Positions 8,183 through 17,900 of a DNA stretch of 64,000 bases are shown piece by piece. The stretch covers positions 246,420 through 310,419 of the forward strand of contig NZ_JAGPNL010000008.1 in the NCBI RefSeq assembly GCF_018069565.1, read 5' to 3'. The DNA is from Streptomyces tagetis. Its GTDB lineage: Bacteria > Actinomycetota > Actinomycetes > Streptomycetales > Streptomycetaceae. The first letter of the stretch is position 1. Every line of letters starts with the position of its first letter. The notes under the pieces were generated by a model. The model saw nothing but the letters and a program-made list of their open reading frames with translations. It was not told the DNA's origin and made no database searches. Made by a program: the position numbers and the translations under genes.

Positions 8183-10045
8183 CTAGGAGGGGCGGGCCAT
8201 CGCCTTGACGAACGCCTTCTCCACGTCCGCCGCGGAGAGCACGCCGTAGATCGCGCCGGACTCCTCGACCACCAGGTACTCGGTCGCCGGGGTGGTGCGC
8301 AGGGCGTCGAGGAGTTCCTCCCCGGACAGATCGGCGGAGACGCGCATGCCCTCGGTGATGTCGTGGGCGAGGGTGCTGACCGCGACCCAGGGGCGGCGGT
8401 GCTCCGGTACGCCGACGATGGCGGCCTCCCGGACCAGGGAGACGGGATGTCCCTCGCCGTCGACGACGACCAGGGCGCGGGCCCCGGATGTGTTGGCGCG
8501 GCGCAGCGCCTCGGACAGGGGCGTGTCGCCGGGGACCGGGACCGCGCGCCGGGTGAGGGCGCGGGCGCGCAGCTCGGGAAGGTGTTCGCGCAGGCGGGCC
8601 ATGCGCAGGCTGTTGCCGGCGCCGGTCCAGATGATCGCGGCGAGGATCGCGGCCAGCAGCGCGTCCATCACCGTGTCCATGCCGACGCTGTTCTGCGCGG
8701 GTGAGCCGAGCGCCCCGGACTGGGTGAGCAGCGGCAGGCCGATCAGGACGGAGACGGCGAGGGCCCGGCCGACCCAGGCGGCGGCGACGGTGCCGCTCAT
8801 CGGCTTGCCGGTGATCTTCCAGACGACGGCGCGCAGCATCCGGCCGCCGTCCAGGGGGAGGCCGGGGAGCAGGTTGAAGACGGCCACGATGAGGTTGGAG
8901 ATCATCAGGCCGGCCAGGAGCACGCCGGGGACGGTGCCCGGCTCCACGCCGAGCAGGGCGCCGTAGAAGACCCCGGCGAGGACGAGGGAGAGCAGCGGGC
9001 CGACGAAGGCGAGGACGAACTCGCGGCCCGGGGTCTCGGCCTCCTTCTCGATCTCGGAGACGCCGCCGAAGAACTGGAGCTGGATGCGGCGCACGGGGAG
9101 CTTGAAGCGCAGGGCGGCGACGGTGTGGGCCAGCTCGTGGATGAGCACGGAGGCGTAGAAGGCGACGGCGAAGAAGAGCGAGACGAGGTAGCGGGCGGCG
9201 CCCAGTTCGGGCAGGACGCGTTCCAGTTGGCCGCCGAACACCCAGGTGATCAGGATGGCGACCAGGAACCAGCTCGGCGCGACGTACACGGGTACGCCGA
9301 AGATCCGCCCCATGAGCAGCCCGCCCCTGGGCTCGGGCCGCTGCGGCGGCTTCCCGGGGCCCTCGCCGTCGCCCCCGGCGTGGGCCTCGGAGCGGGGGGC
9401 GACGGGACCGCCAGGGCCGTGGGGGCCGTGGGGGCCGTCGGGGGTGTGGGCTTCGGAGCGGGGGGCGACGGGACCGCCAGGGCCGTGGGGGCCGTGGGGG
9501 CCGTCGGGGGTGTGGGCTTCGGAGCGGGGGGCGCCGGGAGTGGGGTGCTCGATGGGGCCGGCGTGGCCGCCGGGGTGCTGGTGACGGGCGGGGGGCTCGT
9601 GGTCACCGGGGCGCTGGGGGCTGCCGGGAGCGCCGGTGCCCGCTGTGCCGCCGGGGCCCCTCGTGCCGCCGGGGCCGCCGGGACCACCGGTGCCGCCGGG
9701 GCCTCCGGGCTCTCCCGTACCACCGGTGCCTTCCGCACCACCCGTCTCTTTCGTGCCGCCGGCCCCTCCCGTACCGCCCGTCTCTCCCGCACCACCGGTG
9801 CCCGCGGGCTCACCCGTGTCCTCGGCCTCGCGCGCGCCCCGGTCCGGACCCTCCGGGCGCTCCGGGCCGTCCGTGCCCCCGGTGGCGGCCCGGGGGTTCG
9901 TGGGGTCCGGGTGCCCGGTGGCGGCCCGGGGGTTCGTGGGGTCCGGGTGCCCGGGGCCGGCGGCCGGGGTTCCGGGCCCTGTGTGGGGCCCGGCCGGCTG
10001 GTCGTTGCCGGACCGCGGGTGCCCGCTCCCGCCGCTCACGTTCAC
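8183..10045 (-). CDS. Site-2 protease family (M50) with CBS domains and repeat-rich N-terminal tail
   Basis: This is an intramembrane zinc metalloprotease. The catalytic core starts at about residue 245 (MGRIFGVPVYVAPSWF), has HELAH at about 302-306 in a membrane helix, and the second metal motif NLLPGLPLDGGRM. Two CBS domains follow in the last 150 residues. The first 244 residues are a Gly/Pro/Thr-rich disordered tail with exact tandem repeats. A GTG at 10045 follows GAGGGGA at good spacing and supports the tail being translated, but the ATG at 9313 could start a conventional protein. Its substrate is unknown. It is divergent from the RecB-like gene. Confidence 0.85.
   Translation of the reverse strand: MNVSGGSGHPRSGNDQPAGPHTGPGTPAAGPGHPDPTNPRAATGHPDPTNPRAATGGTDGPERPEGPDRGAREAEDTGEPAGTGGAGETGGTGGAGGTKETGGAEGTGGTGEPGGPGGTGGPGGPGGTRGPGGTAGTGAPGSPQRPGDHEPPARHQHPGGHAGPIEHPTPGAPRSEAHTPDGPHGPHGPGGPVAPRSEAHTPDGPHGPHGPGGPVAPRSEAHAGGDGEGPGKPPQRPEPRGGLLMGRIFGVPVYVAPSWFLVAILITWVFGGQLERVLPELGAARYLVSLFFAVAFYASVLIHELAHTVAALRFKLPVRRIQLQFFGGVSEIEKEAETPGREFVLAFVGPLLSLVLAGVFYGALLGVEPGTVPGVLLAGLMISNLIVAVFNLLPGLPLDGGRMLRAVVWKITGKPMSGTVAAAWVGRALAVSVLIGLPLLTQSGALGSPAQNSVGMDTVMDALLAAILAAIIWTGAGNSLRMARLREHLPELRARALTRRAVPVPGDTPLSEALRRANTSGARALVVVDGEGHPVSLVREAAIVGVPEHRRPWVAVSTLAHDITEGMRVSADLSGEELLDALRTTPATEYLVVEESGAIYGVLSAADVEKAFVKAMARPS
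9381..9536. repeat. 66-bp tandem repeat coding for a His/Pro/Gly-rich unit
   Basis: Two full copies and one partial copy of a unit of about 66 bp encode, on the minus strand, repeats of SEAHTPDGPHGPHGPGGPV inside the disordered tail of the site-2 protease. The copies are almost identical, indicating recent duplication without frameshift. Confidence 0.75.
9881..9952. repeat. Exact 36-bp tandem duplication
   Basis: Two identical 36-bp units (9881-9916 and 9917-9952) encode HPDPTNPRAATG twice near the N-terminus of the site-2 protease. Both duplications in this tail keep frame, consistent with translation. Confidence 0.8.
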
Positions 10046-10252
10046 GGTGTCCCCTCATTCGAAGCGTCTTCCGCGCCTGACGGGCGGAAGGGTCTCGTGT
10101 CGATGGTATGCGGCCGGGGCGCCCCGTTCCGCCCCGGCACCCCCTGGCGCCCCCGTGGCAACCCGCGCTCTCCTCGCCCGCCCCGCCGCCCGCCGCGGCC
10201 CTCACCACCGCGACTGGGTCACTGTCGGTGGCGGCCCGTAAGGTCTGGGGGC

Positions 10253-11236
10253 ATGGAGACGAGCATCGAGGGCGTCGCGGACGCGCCGGGGTCCGCCGCG
10301 CCCGCGGCCACGGCACCCGCGCCCGCGCCCACCCCGGCACCGGCGTCCGTACCGACCGCCGCCCCCGCCCCCGTGCCCGTCGCCCTGCCCCCCGCCTCGC
10401 TGTCGCCCTCCCGCGCCGGCGACTTCATGCGGTGCCCGCTGCTGTACCGCTTGCGGGTCATCGACCGGCTGCCGGAGAAGCCGAGCGAGGCGGCGACCCG
10501 GGGCACCCTGGTCCACGCGGTGCTGGAGCGGCTCTTCGACGCCCCGGCGGCGGAGCGCACCGCGCCGCGGGCGAAGGCGCTGGTCCCGGGCGAGTGGGAG
10601 CGGCTGCGGGAGAGCCGGCCGGAGGTCGTGGAGCTGTTCGCGGACGACCCGGGAGGCGAGCGGCTGGCCCGCTGGCTCGGGGAGGCCGAGCGACTGGTGG
10701 AGCGCTGGTTCACCCTGGAGGACCCGAGCCGGCTGGAGCCGGCCGAGCGGGAGCTGTTCGTCGAGGCCGATCTGGACTCCGGACTGCGGCTGCGCGGCAT
10801 CATCGACCGGGTCGACGTGGCCCCCACCGGCGAGGTGCGGATCGTCGACTACAAGACGGGCAAGGCGCCCCGGCCGCAGTACGCCGAGGAAGCGCTGTTC
10901 CAGATGAAGTTCTACGCGCTGGTGGTCTGGCGGCTGAAGCGGGTCGTGCCGCGGCGGCTCCAGCTCGTCTACCTCGGCAGCGGCGACGTGCTCACCTACG
11001 ATCCGGTCCCCGCCGACCTGGAGCGGGTCGAACGCAAGCTGCTGGCCCTGTGGGACGCCATCCGCCTGGCGACGGAGACGGGCGACTGGCGTCCGCGGCC
11101 CACCCGGCTGTGCGACTGGTGCGACCACCGGGAGCACTGTCCGGAGTTCGGCGGCACTCCCCCGCCCTACCCGCTGCCCGTCGTGAGGGCGGCCCCGTCC
11201 GGTGGCCCGGCGCAGGGCAGAATGGGCCCGGACTAG
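10253..11236 (+). CDS. RecB-family (PD-(D/E)xK) nuclease with Fe-S cysteine staple
   Basis: This stand-alone nuclease domain of 327 residues resembles the C-terminal nuclease of RecB/AddB/Cas4 proteins. After a disordered Ala/Pro-rich stretch of about 45 residues, the catalytic block is GIIDRVDVAPTGEVRIVDYK, with the D and D-x-K residues of the PD-(D/E)xK fold. One cysteine near the start of the domain (FMRCPLLYRL) and three at the end (CDWCDHREHC) match the four-cysteine 4Fe-4S staple of AddB/Cas4. No helicase subunit is encoded nearby. It ends 14 bp before the response regulator gene and is probably co-transcribed with it. Confidence 0.88.
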   Translation: METSIEGVADAPGSAAPAATAPAPAPTPAPASVPTAAPAPVPVALPPASLSPSRAGDFMRCPLLYRLRVIDRLPEKPSEAATRGTLVHAVLERLFDAPAAERTAPRAKALVPGEWERLRESRPEVVELFADDPGGERLARWLGEAERLVERWFTLEDPSRLEPAERELFVEADLDSGLRLRGIIDRVDVAPTGEVRIVDYKTGKAPRPQYAEEALFQMKFYALVVWRLKRVVPRRLQLVYLGSGDVLTYDPVPADLERVERKLLALWDAIRLATETGDWRPRPTRLCDWCDHREHCPEFGGTPPPYPLPVVRAAPSGGPAQGRMGPD

Positions 11237-11250
11237 CGAAGGAGACTCAC

Positions 11251-11922
11251 GTGGCCATCCGCGTCCTACTCGTCGACGACCAGCCGCTGTTGCGCACGGG
11301 CTTCCGGATGATCCTGGAGGCCGAGCAGGACATCGCGGTCGTCGGGGAGGCGGGAGACGGCCTCCAGGCGCTCGACCAGGTGCGGGCGCTCCAGCCCGAC
11401 GTGGTCCTGATGGACATCCGCATGCCGCGGATGGACGGCGTGGAGGCCACCCGGCAGATCACCGGACCCGAGCGGGACGGCCCGGCCAAGGTGCTGGTGC
11501 TGACCACCTTCGACCTCGACGAATACGTGGTGGAGGCGCTCAAGGCGGGCGCCAGCGGCTTCCTGCTGAAGGACGCCCCGGCCAACGAGCTGGTGCAGGC
11601 GATCCGGGTGGTCGCCGGCGGGGAGGCGATGCTCGCCCCGTCCGTCACCCGGCGGCTGCTCGACAAGTACGCCACTCACCTGCCGTCCGGCGAGGAGCCG
11701 GTGCCGGACACCCTGCACACGCTGACGGAGCGTGAGATGGAGGTGCTCAAGCTGGTGGCCCGCGGGCTGTCCAACGCGGAGATCGCCGCCGACCTCTTCG
11801 TCAGCGAGACCACCGTCAAGACGCACGTGGGCCATGTGCTGACCAAGCTGGGACTGCGCGACCGGGTGCAGGCCGCGGTGTACGCGTACGAGAGCGGGCT
11901 GGTGCGCCCCGGCGCGCAGTAG
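11251..11922 (+). CDS. NarL/LuxR-family response regulator, orphan
   Basis: This 223-residue two-component regulator has an N-terminal receiver domain with the acidic pair DD near residues 9-10, the phospho-acceptor Asp in VVLMDIRMPRMDG (about residue 54) and the Lys in LLKDAP. The C-terminal LuxR-type helix-turn-helix contains LTEREMEVLKLVARGLSNAEIA split over two helices and ends in the usual TKLGLRDR. The GTG start has GAAGGAG 7 nt upstream. No histidine kinase is adjacent. The 14-bp gap to the RecB-like gene suggests joint expression. Confidence 0.93.
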   Translation: MAIRVLLVDDQPLLRTGFRMILEAEQDIAVVGEAGDGLQALDQVRALQPDVVLMDIRMPRMDGVEATRQITGPERDGPAKVLVLTTFDLDEYVVEALKAGASGFLLKDAPANELVQAIRVVAGGEAMLAPSVTRRLLDKYATHLPSGEEPVPDTLHTLTEREMEVLKLVARGLSNAEIAADLFVSETTVKTHVGHVLTKLGLRDRVQAAVYAYESGLVRPGAQ

Positions 11923-11952
11923 CGTCCTGGAACGCGGTGTCCGTACCGCATG

Positions 11953-11994
11953 GCGAAGGGCGCCCCCTTCCTTCGGGAAGAGGGCGCCCTTCGC
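11953..11994. terminator. Convergent terminator with UUCG tetraloop
   Basis: A 13-bp outer stem (11953-11965 with 11982-11994) encloses an inner TTCC/GGAA stem capped by TTCG, a very stable tetraloop. It separates the response regulator from the converging solute-binding protein gene and may work in both directions. Confidence 0.85.
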
Positions 11995-12017
11995 TGTCGT
12001 ACGGGCCTGGTGCGGGG

Positions 12018-13625
12018 TCAGCCCTTGACGCCCCGGTTCAGCTCCCAGAGCTGGAGCGTGGAGGAGGAGTTGAGGGCGTAGGCCGTGCCCGTGATGTCGT
12101 CGCGGGCGGCGACGTACTGCTTGCCCTGCCACAGCGGGATCAGCGGGACGTCGGCGGCGATGATGTCCTGGATCTGCGTCAGGCTGCCGGCGGCGGAGAG
12201 CCGGTCGGCCTCGCGCCGCGACTGCGGGATGAGGCTCTCGATGACCTCGGTGTTCGCGTACGGCGAGTTGAGGGTGTTGTCCTTGTCGAGGAACGGCGCG
12301 ATGAAGCTGTCCGCGTCGGGGAAGTCCGGGAACCAGCCCATGCCGAAGACGTCGTACTGGCCCTTCAGCTCGGCCGGGCGGAAGTCCTTCCAGGGCGTGC
12401 CCTTGATGTCGACGTCGAACAGGCCGCTGTCGTTGAGCTGCTTCTGGAGCTGCTCGAACTCGCCCTTGGTCGCCGCGCCGTAGTGGTCGGTGGTGTAGTG
12501 CAGCGTCAGCTTCAGCGGGGTGGTGATGTCGACGTCGGCGGCCTGGAGCATCTGCTTGGCCTTGTTGACGCTCGGGTCGCCGTACTTGTTGAAGAACGAG
12601 TTGGAGTGGCCGGTGATGCTGGCCGGGACCATCGAGTACAGCGGTTCGGCCTGCGAGCCGTAGACCTTGGAGACCAGTTCGCTGCGGTTGATGACCTGGG
12701 CCATCGCCTGGCGCACGGCCTTGGCCTTGACGATCGGCGCGTCGGTGTTGAAGGCCAGGTAGCGGATCTCCAGACCGGCGACCTCGACGAGGGAGACCTC
12801 GCCGCCGGTGGTGTTGGAGAGCTTCTGGATCTGCGACGGCGTCATGGCACGCGTCATGACGTCGATGTCACCCTTCTCGATGGCGTCGCCCATGGCGTCG
12901 GCATCGGCGAAGGAGACCATCTCCACCTTGCTGTTGTTCACCTTGAGGCTCCCCTTGTAGTGGGGGTTCTTGGTGAAGACGGCCTTGATCAGCTCGCCGT
13001 CCTTGACCTCGCTCTTCAGGCTGTACGGGCCGGAGCCGTCCACCTCGAAGCCCTCGCGCAGCTTGTCCTTCTCGTAGTCGTCGGGGTTGACGATGCCGGC
13101 GACCGGGGTCGACAGCTTGAACGGGAAGGTGGCGTCGGCGGTGTTGAGGTGGAAGATGACCTCACGGTCGCCCTGGGTCTCCACGGTGTCGACGGTGGAG
13201 AGCAGCGCGTAGACCTGGCTGTCCGCCTCGATGGCCAGGGCGCGGTCGATGGAGTACTTCACGTCGGCCGCGGTGATGGGGTCGCCGTTGGCGAACTTCA
13301 GACCGTCGCGCAGGGTGCACGCGTAGCGTTCGGAGGCGGTGTCGGTGAAACCGCACTTCTCGGCCGCCTCGGGCACCGGTTCGCCGTCGCCGCGCGGCTG
13401 GGTCATCAGCGTCTGCACGGTCTGCCGAAGGATGTTCCAGGAGCCGACGTCGTAGGCGTACGCCGGGTCGAAGGGCGCGGGGGCCTCCTTCGAGGCGGTG
13501 AACCGGTCCGTGGTGCCGACGACGATCGCACCGCCGCCACTGCCACCGTCGGACCCGCCGCAACCGGCGAGCACCGGCGCGAGCAGGCCGACGACGGCCG
13601 GCAGCACCAAAGTCTTACGGTTCAT
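12018..13625 (-). CDS. Family 5 peptide-binding lipoprotein of an ABC importer
   Basis: This 535-residue extracellular binding protein probably captures oligopeptides. The lipoprotein signal ends in LAGC (Cys about 21) followed by a Gly/Ser-rich linker. The body has family 5 features, including the signature-like region around DGLKFANGDPITAADVKYSIDR (split across strand and helix) and a C-terminal lobe with IPLWQGKQYV. The ATG start has GGAGA upstream. No permease or ATPase genes are adjacent, so it must work with a transporter encoded elsewhere or have another role such as signalling. Confidence 0.9.
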   Translation of the reverse strand: MNRKTLVLPAVVGLLAPVLAGCGGSDGGSGGGAIVVGTTDRFTASKEAPAPFDPAYAYDVGSWNILRQTVQTLMTQPRGDGEPVPEAAEKCGFTDTASERYACTLRDGLKFANGDPITAADVKYSIDRALAIEADSQVYALLSTVDTVETQGDREVIFHLNTADATFPFKLSTPVAGIVNPDDYEKDKLREGFEVDGSGPYSLKSEVKDGELIKAVFTKNPHYKGSLKVNNSKVEMVSFADADAMGDAIEKGDIDVMTRAMTPSQIQKLSNTTGGEVSLVEVAGLEIRYLAFNTDAPIVKAKAVRQAMAQVINRSELVSKVYGSQAEPLYSMVPASITGHSNSFFNKYGDPSVNKAKQMLQAADVDITTPLKLTLHYTTDHYGAATKGEFEQLQKQLNDSGLFDVDIKGTPWKDFRPAELKGQYDVFGMGWFPDFPDADSFIAPFLDKDNTLNSPYANTEVIESLIPQSRREADRLSAAGSLTQIQDIIAADVPLIPLWQGKQYVAARDDITGTAYALNSSSTLQLWELNRGVKG

Positions 13626-14067
13626 GCTCGAGTTTCTCCAGAGCTGTCGGTCCGTGTATCCGGCATGCAGGGGTGTTGCGGCGGATCACGGGGATAGTGG
13701 CCGAGGTTCTGGCCACGAGATTAGTCCGCGCCCGCACGCGGGTTCACAGCCACCGGAGTTGAGGGCTCATCACGGAGCGAAACCGGGTGTGGACACACCG
13801 AAAACCCGACAGAGGAAGGATTCGTGCAGGCTCTCCCCAATCGGGACACATGGGCCCCCCGAAAGCCCCTCCGGCACGGCAAACAGCACAACCGGCGCGA
13901 TCTGTCGACCCCTGTCGGCGTGGGGAACCTCACACCAACCCCCCGCAGGCGCGGACGCCCGTATTCGGTGATATGCGGCACCGGAAAAGGCGGTCGCGCG
14001 TCCGCGTTCCAGGAGACACCCGTTACCGGAATTCGGCTGTTATCGACGCTGCACGCTGGGTGAACGG
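13626..14067. other. 442-bp intergenic region, no gene recognised
   Basis: This separates the starting end of the binding-protein gene from the end of the HAD gene. It presumably holds the promoter of the binding-protein gene. Short open frames here have no ribosome site, family features or Streptomyces codon bias. I see no strong hairpin. Confidence 0.5.
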
Positions 14068-14769
14068 CTAGCGCATTCGCGGCATCAGGCCGTGCAGGAA
14101 ATTCAGGTCCACCTCTTCCAGCGAGCCGACCACGGTACGGCGGAGGGCCGGGGTGATGGGGGCGACGGAGGGCACGGCCACGACATGGCAGCCCGCGGCC
14201 TCGGCGGCGGCGACGCCGGTCGCGGTGTCCTCGACGACCGCGCAGCGCACCGGGTCGACGCCGAGCCCGGTGGCGGCGGCCAGGTAGGGGTCGGGGTGCG
14301 GCTTGGTGCGCGGCACCTCGTCGCCGGCGACGCTGAGCGCGAAGTGCTGGGGGCCGAGCGTGGTGAGCACCCGGTCGATGATGCGCCGATGCGAGGCGGA
14401 GACGAGGGCCGTCGGGATCTGGTGGGCGGAGAGTTCGGCGAGCAGGCGGTGGGCGCCGGGCATCAGGGGCAGATCGCGGTGGATGCGCTCCTCGAACCCG
14501 TCATTGAGCAGGACGCTCAGTTCCGCGAGGGTGATGTCCGCGCCGGTGGCCTCGATGAGGAATCCCGCGCTGCGGCTCATGGGGCCGCCGACGACGACGT
14601 GGCGCCAGGAGTCGTCGAGGGTGTGGCCGAGGGAGGCGAAGACCTCGGTCTCCACGTCCCACCAGAAGCCCTCGGTGTCCACCAGGGTGCCGTCCATGTC
14701 GAGGAGCACGGCCTGCAGGGCGGAGCCTTCGGCCGTACGGGTGCCGAGCGCGGGGACCGTACTGGTCAT
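14068..14769 (-). CDS. HAD-superfamily phosphatase, beta-phosphoglucomutase-like
   Basis: This 233-residue hydrolase acts on a small phosphate ester. Motif I is LLDMDGTLVDTE (about 21-32) with both aspartates, motif II is the Ser in ALVSAS, motif III is the Lys in PRTKPHPDPY, and motif IV is VVEDTATGV. A helical cap domain follows motif I. The start at 14769 has AAGGAGGT at ideal spacing; a much longer in-frame reading toward 18.7 kb is an antisense artefact over metH. It follows metH behind a hairpin. The substrate cannot be read from sequence. Confidence 0.9.
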   Translation of the reverse strand: MTSTVPALGTRTAEGSALQAVLLDMDGTLVDTEGFWWDVETEVFASLGHTLDDSWRHVVVGGPMSRSAGFLIEATGADITLAELSVLLNDGFEERIHRDLPLMPGAHRLLAELSAHQIPTALVSASHRRIIDRVLTTLGPQHFALSVAGDEVPRTKPHPDPYLAAATGLGVDPVRCAVVEDTATGVAAAEAAGCHVVAVPSVAPITPALRRTVVGSLEEVDLNFLHGLMPRMR

Positions 14770-14793
14770 CCACGTACCTCCTTGGGGGGACGA

Positions 14794-14826
14794 GCAGGCC
14801 GGTTCCCACGGGGGGAACCGGCCTGC
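14794..14826 (-). terminator. Terminator between metH and the HAD gene
   Basis: A perfect 14-bp stem (14794-14807 with 14813-14826) has a 5-nt loop. It lies about 83 bp past the metH stop and just before the ribosome site of the HAD gene, so it may end metH transcripts or attenuate read-through. Confidence 0.75.
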
Positions 14827-14909
14827 AGGGGACCGACCAGCGTACGTCGTACGGAACCGGAACGCCGGGTGTGGCGTCCGGGTCCGCCCGGACGGAGGAG
14901 CGGCGGGGG

Positions 14910-17900
14910 TCAGCGGGCGTTGAAGTACTTCGCCTCGGGGTGGTGGATCACGATGGCGTCGGTGGACTGCTCGGGGTGGAGCTGGAACTCCTCCGAGAGG
15001 TGGACGCCGATGCGCTCGGGGCCGAGCAGGTCGGCGATCTTGGCGCGGTCCTCCAGGGCGGGGCAGGCCCCGTAGCCGAGGGAGAAGCGGGCGCCCCGGT
15101 ACTTCAGGGCGAACATGTCCTCCATCGCGGCCGGGTCCTCCCCGCCGAAGCCCAGTTCGGCGCGGACCCGCGCGTGCCAGTACTCGGCGAGGGCCTCGGC
15201 GAGCTGCACCGACAGTCCGTGCAGTTCGAGGTAGTCGCGGTAGGCGTTGGCCTCGAACATGCGGGCCGTCTCCTCGCCGATGCGGGAGCCGACGGTGACG
15301 ATCTGGAAGCCGACGACGTCTGTCTCGCCGGACTCCTCCGGGCGGAAGAAGTCGGCGAGGCACAGCCGCCGGCCGCGCCGCTGGCGGGGGAAGGTGAAGC
15401 GGGTGCGCTCGTTGCCGGAATCGTCCAGGACGATCAGGTCGTCGTCCTTGGAGACGCAGGGGAAGTAGCCGTAGACGACGGCCGCCTCCAGCAGGTTGTC
15501 GGTCTGGAGCCGGTCCAGCAGTCCGCGCAGCCGGGGCCGGCCCTCGGTCTCGACGAGTTCCTCGTAGGTGGGGCCCTCGCCGGTGCGGGCCTGCTTCAGT
15601 CCCCACTGGCCCTTGAAGAGGGCGCCCTCGTCCAGCCAGGAGGCGTACTCCTTGAGCTGGATGCCCTTGATCACCCGGGTGCCCCGGAAGGGGGGCTCGG
15701 GGAGGGGGTTGTCGGTGGCGACGTCGGAGCGGACGTGGCCCTCCTCGGGGCGCTCCTCGATCTCGACGGTGGCCGCGCGCACCCGGCGCTGGCGCAGTTC
15801 GGGCAGTTTGGCGCCGGGCACGCCGCGCTTGATGCCGATGAGCGCGTCCATGAGGCGCAGCCCCTCGAAGGCGTCGCGGGCGTAGCGGACCTCGCCGTCG
15901 TAGATCTCGTACAGGTCCTGTTCGACGTAGGCGCGGGTGAGGGCGGCGCCACCGAGGATCACGGGGAACTTGGCGGCCAGCCCGCGCTGGTTCAGCTCCT
16001 CCAGGTTCTCCTTCATGATCACGGTGGACTTGACCAGGAGACCGGACATGCCGATGACGTCGGCCCGGTGTTCGTCGGCGGCCTCCAGGATGGCGGAGAC
16101 CGGCTGCTTGATGCCGAGGTTGACGACGTTGTAGCCGTTGTTGGAGAGGATGATGTCGACGAGGTTCTTGCCGATGTCGTGCACGTCGCCGCGGACGGTG
16201 GCGAGCACGATGGTGCCCTTGCCGTCCTCGTCCGTCTTCTCCATGTGCGGCTCCAGGTGGGCCACGGCCGCCTTCATCACCTCGGCGGACTGGAGCACGA
16301 AGGGCAGTTGCATCTGTCCGGAGCCGAAGAGTTCGCCGACCACCTTCATGCCGTCCAGGAGCGTCTCGTTGACGATCTCCAGGGCGGGGCGGGTGGTGAG
16401 GGCGGTCTCCAGGTCCTCTTCGAGGCCGTTGCGCTCGCCGTCGATGATGCGGCGCTTGAGGCGCTCGTCCAGCGGCAGCGCGGCCAGCTCCTCGGCCTTG
16501 GACGCCTTGAGGGACTTGGCGGTGGCGCCCTCGAAGAGCTGCATGAGCTTCTGCAGCGGGTCGTAGCCCTCGCGGCGGCGGTCGTGGATCAGGTCCAGGG
16601 CCGTGGTGACCTGCTCCTCGTCGAAGCGGGCGATCGGGAGGATCTTGGAGGCGTGGACGATGGCCGAGTCGAGTCCGGCCTTGACGCACTCGTCCAGGAA
16701 GACGGAGTTGAGCAGGATGCGGGCGGCCGGGTTGAGGCCGAAGGAGATGTTGGAGAGGCCGAGGGTGGTCTGCACCTTGGGGTGGCGCCGCTTCAGCTCG
16801 CGGATGCCTTCGAGGGTGGCCACACCGTCGCCCCGGGACTCCTCCTGGCCGGTGCAGATGGTGAAGGTGAGGCAGTCGATGAGGATGTCCTCCTCGTGGA
16901 TGCCCCAGTTGCCGGTCAGGTCGGCGATGAGCCGTTCGGCGATCTCGACCTTCTTCTCGGCGGTGCGGGCCTGGCCGACCTCGTCGATGGTGAGCGCGAT
17001 CAGGGCGGCGCCGTGCTCCTGGGCCAGTCGGGCGACCTTGGCGAACCGGGAGTCGGGGCCGTCCCCGTCCTCGTAGTTGACCGAGTTGATCACGGCCCGG
17101 CCGCCGAGCCGTTCGAGACCGGCACGCAGGACGTCGACCTCGGTGGAGTCCAGGACGATGGGCAGGGTCGAGGCGGTGGCGAACCGTCCGGCCAGCTCCT
17201 CCATGTCGGCGACGCCGTCGCGGCCCACGTAGTCCACGCAGAGGTCGAGCATGTGGGCGCCCTCGCGGATCTGGTCCCGGGCCATCTCCACGCAGTCGTC
17301 CCAGCGGCCGGCGAGCATGGCCTCGCGGAACTTCTTCGAGCCGTTGGCGTTGGTCCGCTCGCCGATGGCGAGGTACGAGGTGTCCTGCCGGAAGGGCACC
17401 GTCTGGTAGAGGGAGGCGGCGCCGGGCTCGGGGCGCGGATCGCGCTCGGCGGGGGTGAGGTCGCGGACCCGCTCCACCACCTGGCGCAGGTGCTCGGGGG
17501 TGGTGCCGCAGCAGCCGCCGACCAGCGAGAGCCCGTACTCCCGGACGAAGGTCTCCTGGGCGTCGGCGAGTTCCGGGGCCGTGAGCGGGTAGTGGGCGCC
17601 GTCCTTGCCGAGGACGGGGAGTCCGGCGTTGGGCATGCAGGAGAGCGGGATGCGCGAGTGGCGGGCCAGGTAGCGCAGGTGCTCGCTCATCTCGGCGGGG
17701 CCGGTGGCGCAGTTCAGGCCGATCATGTCGATGCCGAGCGGTTCCAGGGCGGTCAGCGCGGCGCCGATCTCCGAGCCGAGCAGCATCGTGCCGGTGGTCT
17801 CGACGGTGACGGAGACGATCAGCGGCAGGTCGTCGAGGCCCAGGGTCTCCAGGGCGCGGCGGGCGCCGAGCACGGCCGCCTTGGTCTGGAGCAGGTCCTG

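Noticed and set aside
13787-14071. Short open frames in the 442-bp gap before the HAD gene
   Set aside because: They lack ribosome sites, homologous features and coding bias, and several frames overlap each other.
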